From Planctomycetota bacterium (GTDB taxonomy: Bacteria; Planctomycetota; Planctomycetia; Isosphaerales; Isosphaeraceae), in the NCBI GenBank assembly GCA_021777685.1, contig JAJYDH010000297.1:1-8147 (forward strand): 8,147 nucleotides of DNA. The letters run 5' to 3'. Within the stretch, counting starts at the first letter, position 1, and each line of letters begins with the position of its first letter. The notes under the pieces are model-generated. The model was not told the DNA's origin and did not search any database. It was given only the letters and a program-made list of their open reading frames with translations. Positions 5,843 to 8,147 of the stretch are shown here, piece after piece. The translations under genes and the position numbers were made by a program.

Positions 5843-8147
5843 TTAGCGGAGCGGCCCGGCTTTCCGGCCCTGCCGGGGCGGCCCGTAACCGATGTCCGGG
5901 TCGTCGCTGACGGTCCAGGGCACGGTCGTCCCCTCGCGGAGGTAGAGCTTCCGCTGCTGCGGGAGGTCGAAGGGGCGGGCGCCGACCCGTCCGAAGACGG
6001 AGATCTGGTGTCCGCTCTCGTCGACCGCCCGGTCGCGGTCCATCCCCTTCGAGATCGCCAGGGCTTCGCCCCCCTTGGGGATCTTGTAGGTCGCGATCAG
6101 CCTCGGGGTCGGCCTCGGGCTGAAGCCGTCATTACCGGGGGTGTCGGGCGAGGTGAGCTGGACGATCCTCATCCCGTTCTTGCCGTCGGCGAGGTAGGCG
6201 AACTCGCTGACGTAGGTGATGCCGAGCTTCACGTCGTGGAGGTCGTTGATGCACCCCCCGGCGTTGAAGACCTGGTCGAGCTTGGGGGCGTCCGGCTTCT
6301 CGATGTCGAGGATGACGAGCCCGTTCTTGCCGGCCGCGACATAGGCATACGTCCGGGCCAGGTAGATGTTGTGCGCGTCCTCCATCGGCATCGCCCCGAG
6401 GGGTTTGGGCGAGGCGGGATCGGTCAGGTCGAGGACCTTGATCCCCTCCTCGTCGCAGACGTAACCGTAGCGGAACTGCCCCTGGAAGGCCCGGGCCTTG
6501 TGCAGGAACCCCTCGCCGACGACGCAGGTGACGACGGGATGCTTGGGGTCGTCGATCGAGATGACGACCAGGCCGGCGTCGCACGTCATGTAGGCGTAGG
6601 TGCCGAAGATCGTGATGCTGTTCGCCCCCTTGAGGATGTTGCCGGGGTTGAACGTGACCTCACGCTCCAGGAAGTTGTTCAGCGGGTTGCCGTCGATGAC
6701 CGTCGCGGCGGAGGTCATGACCAGCCCCTCGTACTTGTCGGCGATGTAAATGTAGGCGTACATCGCATGGATCGCCTCCTCATGGTTCTCCGGGCGATGC
6801 GAGCGGGTCGGGTCGGGGGCGAGCGTCGTCGGCGCGGCGACGGCCGTGGCGTAGGCCGTCTTGACGTAGAACCGCTGACCCAGGGGCGAGACCGGCGCGG
6901 TGGTGGTCCGCTCGGAGAAGCCCTTGTGGTCGATGAACGCGATGTCGAAGAGCTTCACGCCCCTCGGGCCGCACGCGGCGTAGGCGTACTCGCCGCGGAC
7001 CTGGACGCCGAGGATCTCGGGCTTCTCTCGCATGAGGGTGGCGATCGTGGTGCCGATGTCCCTGCCGACGTGCTCGTGGGCGTCCTTCAGCTCCCGGCCC
7101 TCCTCCTCGACGAACTTCTTGTAGTTGTCGGGGAAGGCGTGCTCGTGCATCGTGCTGCCGATGACGGTCTGGGGCTCGTCCCTCTCGGTGGCGACCACCG
7201 CGAAGAGGCCCTCCTCGCCGGCGGCGACCCAGCAGTAGCGGCCGATGTGGTTCAGGTAGTTCGTCCCCTGCATCAGGAGCTGGGCCATGATCGCGTTGTT
7301 GTCGTTGTCCCGCGAGATATGGCAGTCGGTGCACTGCTTGGTCTCGTTCCGGCCGGGCAGGTAGGTGCTCGGGTTGATCGACCGGCCGGTCTTCGGGTCG
7401 CGGGGCGGGCCGCCCCGGACGGTGTGGGGGACGTTGGTGCTGAAGGCGATCCCCGACAGCCCCTCGGCCGAGACCGTCTGCTGCTGGACGTAGATCGACT
7501 CGCGGTTGGCGTTGTACGAGCCGACGTGGATGGCGCACGAGGACCGGGCCGGGTTGATCCGGTTCTTGGTCACGTCGCCGTCGCGGGCGAGCATGAAGAC
7601 GTCGTCGCGGAGGGTCTGGAAGTTATAGGAGACGTAATTCCGCGAGACGTCGCCGGCGTTGTGCAACTCCGGCATCTTCATGTTGGCCTTCTGGGGCAGG
7701 TGGCAGCCGTAGCAGCTCGGGTTCCACGACGAATGGCAGGAGATGCAGCTCATGTTGCTGTCGGCGTGGGCGCACTTGCTCTCGTCGGGGTTGCCGTCGG
7801 CGCCCAGGGGGACGTCGCCCCAGGCCATCTGGTTGTCGGCCTCGAACCGGACGGTCTTGGCCAGCCGCGACTTCTGGTTGTAGTGCCGGCTGGCTGGGTC
7901 GATCGTGTCGACCGTCTGGACGACCTCCCAGGCCAGCTTGGGGTCGACCATCGAGTTCTGGATCAGGACATTCCCGCGCTTCTCGAACCGCTTCTTCCCG
8001 GAGGGGGTCCGGAGCGCCGAGAGGTTCAGGCCGCCCTCGGGCGAGGCGTTGCCGGAGGTCCGCAGGGTCGGGCGCTTGGAAGAGGTGCCGTGGCAGTCGA
8101 TGCACTCGATCTCGATGGCGTTGCGGACCTCGCCATAAAGCTTGCCG
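5843..8147 (-). CDS. Multiheme cytochrome c fused to a seven-repeat LVIVD beta-propeller (partial, N-terminus outside window)
   Basis: The frame is open from the right edge to the TAA at 5843-5845, giving 767 visible residues. The ATG at 7951 is internal, because coding sequence with a haem site (CIDCH, 8090-8104) lies upstream of it. Numbering visible residues from 8146, CX2CH sites are C15-H19, C134-H138, C145-H149 and C272-H276. CAIH at 204-207 is an incomplete look-alike. From about 303 to 665 there are seven repeats of the form aromatic-x-aromatic...G-hydrophobic, starting near Y304, Y387, Y465, Y517, Y560, Y600 and F649. Examples are YAYVAAGKNGLVILDI and YGYVCDEEGIKVLDL. This matches LVIVD-type propeller blades, and seven make a closed ring. 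A haem-free tail ends the protein. Haem attachment requires export, so a signal peptide should lie beyond 8147. It converges on the pentaheme pair. The fold is confident; the role, perhaps redox or surface docking, is inferred. Confidence 0.85.
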   Translation of the reverse strand, partial: GKLYGEVRNAIEIECIDCHGTSSKRPTLRTSGNASPEGGLNLSALRTPSGKKRFEKRGNVLIQNSMVDPKLAWEVVQTVDTIDPASRHYNQKSRLAKTVRFEADNQMAWGDVPLGADGNPDESKCAHADSNMSCISCHSSWNPSCYGCHLPQKANMKMPELHNAGDVSRNYVSYNFQTLRDDVFMLARDGDVTKNRINPARSSCAIHVGSYNANRESIYVQQQTVSAEGLSGIAFSTNVPHTVRGGPPRDPKTGRSINPSTYLPGRNETKQCTDCHISRDNDNNAIMAQLLMQGTNYLNHIGRYCWVAAGEEGLFAVVATERDEPQTVIGSTMHEHAFPDNYKKFVEEEGRELKDAHEHVGRDIGTTIATLMREKPEILGVQVRGEYAYAACGPRGVKLFDIAFIDHKGFSERTTTAPVSPLGQRFYVKTAYATAVAAPTTLAPDPTRSHRPENHEEAIHAMYAYIYIADKYEGLVMTSAATVIDGNPLNNFLEREVTFNPGNILKGANSITIFGTYAYMTCDAGLVVISIDDPKHPVVTCVVGEGFLHKARAFQGQFRYGYVCDEEGIKVLDLTDPASPKPLGAMPMEDAHNIYLARTYAYVAAGKNGLVILDIEKPDAPKLDQVFNAGGCINDLHDVKLGITYVSEFAYLADGKNGMRIVQLTSPDTPGNDGFSPRPTPRLIATYKIPKGGEALAISKGMDRDRAVDESGHQISVFGRVGARPFDLPQQRKLYLREGTTVPWTVSDDPDIGYGPPRQGRKAGPLR

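Overview
This 8,147-base window is GC-rich and most likely comes from a planctomycete, probably of the Isosphaeraceae type. The clearest sign is the N-terminus of the leftmost gene, which carries the LEPR-XLL-like motif ELEGRALLSA found on planctomycete exported proteins, followed by a PQQ-like beta-propeller. The abundance of multiheme cytochromes c fits this. The taxonomic call is an inference; no rRNA or other marker gene is present.

Layout. (1) Positions 1-760, minus strand: the N-terminal 253 residues of an exported PQQ-like propeller protein that runs off the left edge. (2) 761-1011: a divergent intergenic region with candidate plus-strand promoters and a hairpin. (3) 1012-2436, plus: a soluble pyridine nucleotide transhydrogenase (SthA-type flavoprotein). 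(4) 2437-2655: a 219-base gap with a promoter-like pair whose spacer is filled by a perfect dyad, then a leader with three small hairpins. (5) 2656-4095 and 4107-5729, plus: two tandem, homologous, secreted pentaheme cytochromes c of the cytochrome c554 type, 11 bases apart and probably cotranscribed. (6) 5730-5842: a convergent gap with two strong hairpins. (7) 5843 to beyond 8147, minus: a large protein with at least four c-type haem sites in its N-terminal half and a seven-repeat LVIVD-type beta-propeller in its C-terminal half; its start lies outside the window.

How it may work. Three adjacent proteins carry at least 14 c-type haem sites in total (5 + 5 + at least 4). The two complete ones have signal peptides, so the locus encodes extracytoplasmic electron-transfer machinery. 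The tandem pair keeps nearly the same haem spacing and candidate distal histidines, which indicates duplication followed by specialisation; the first haem site is CX4CH in the first copy and CX2CH in the second. The haem-propeller protein could be a partner or docking surface. SthA is cytoplasmic and balances NAD(H) and NADP(H); any link to the cytochromes is only positional. No electron donor, acceptor or catalytic activity can be assigned to the cytochromes from sequence alone. There are no RNA genes, insertion sequences or CRISPR arrays.
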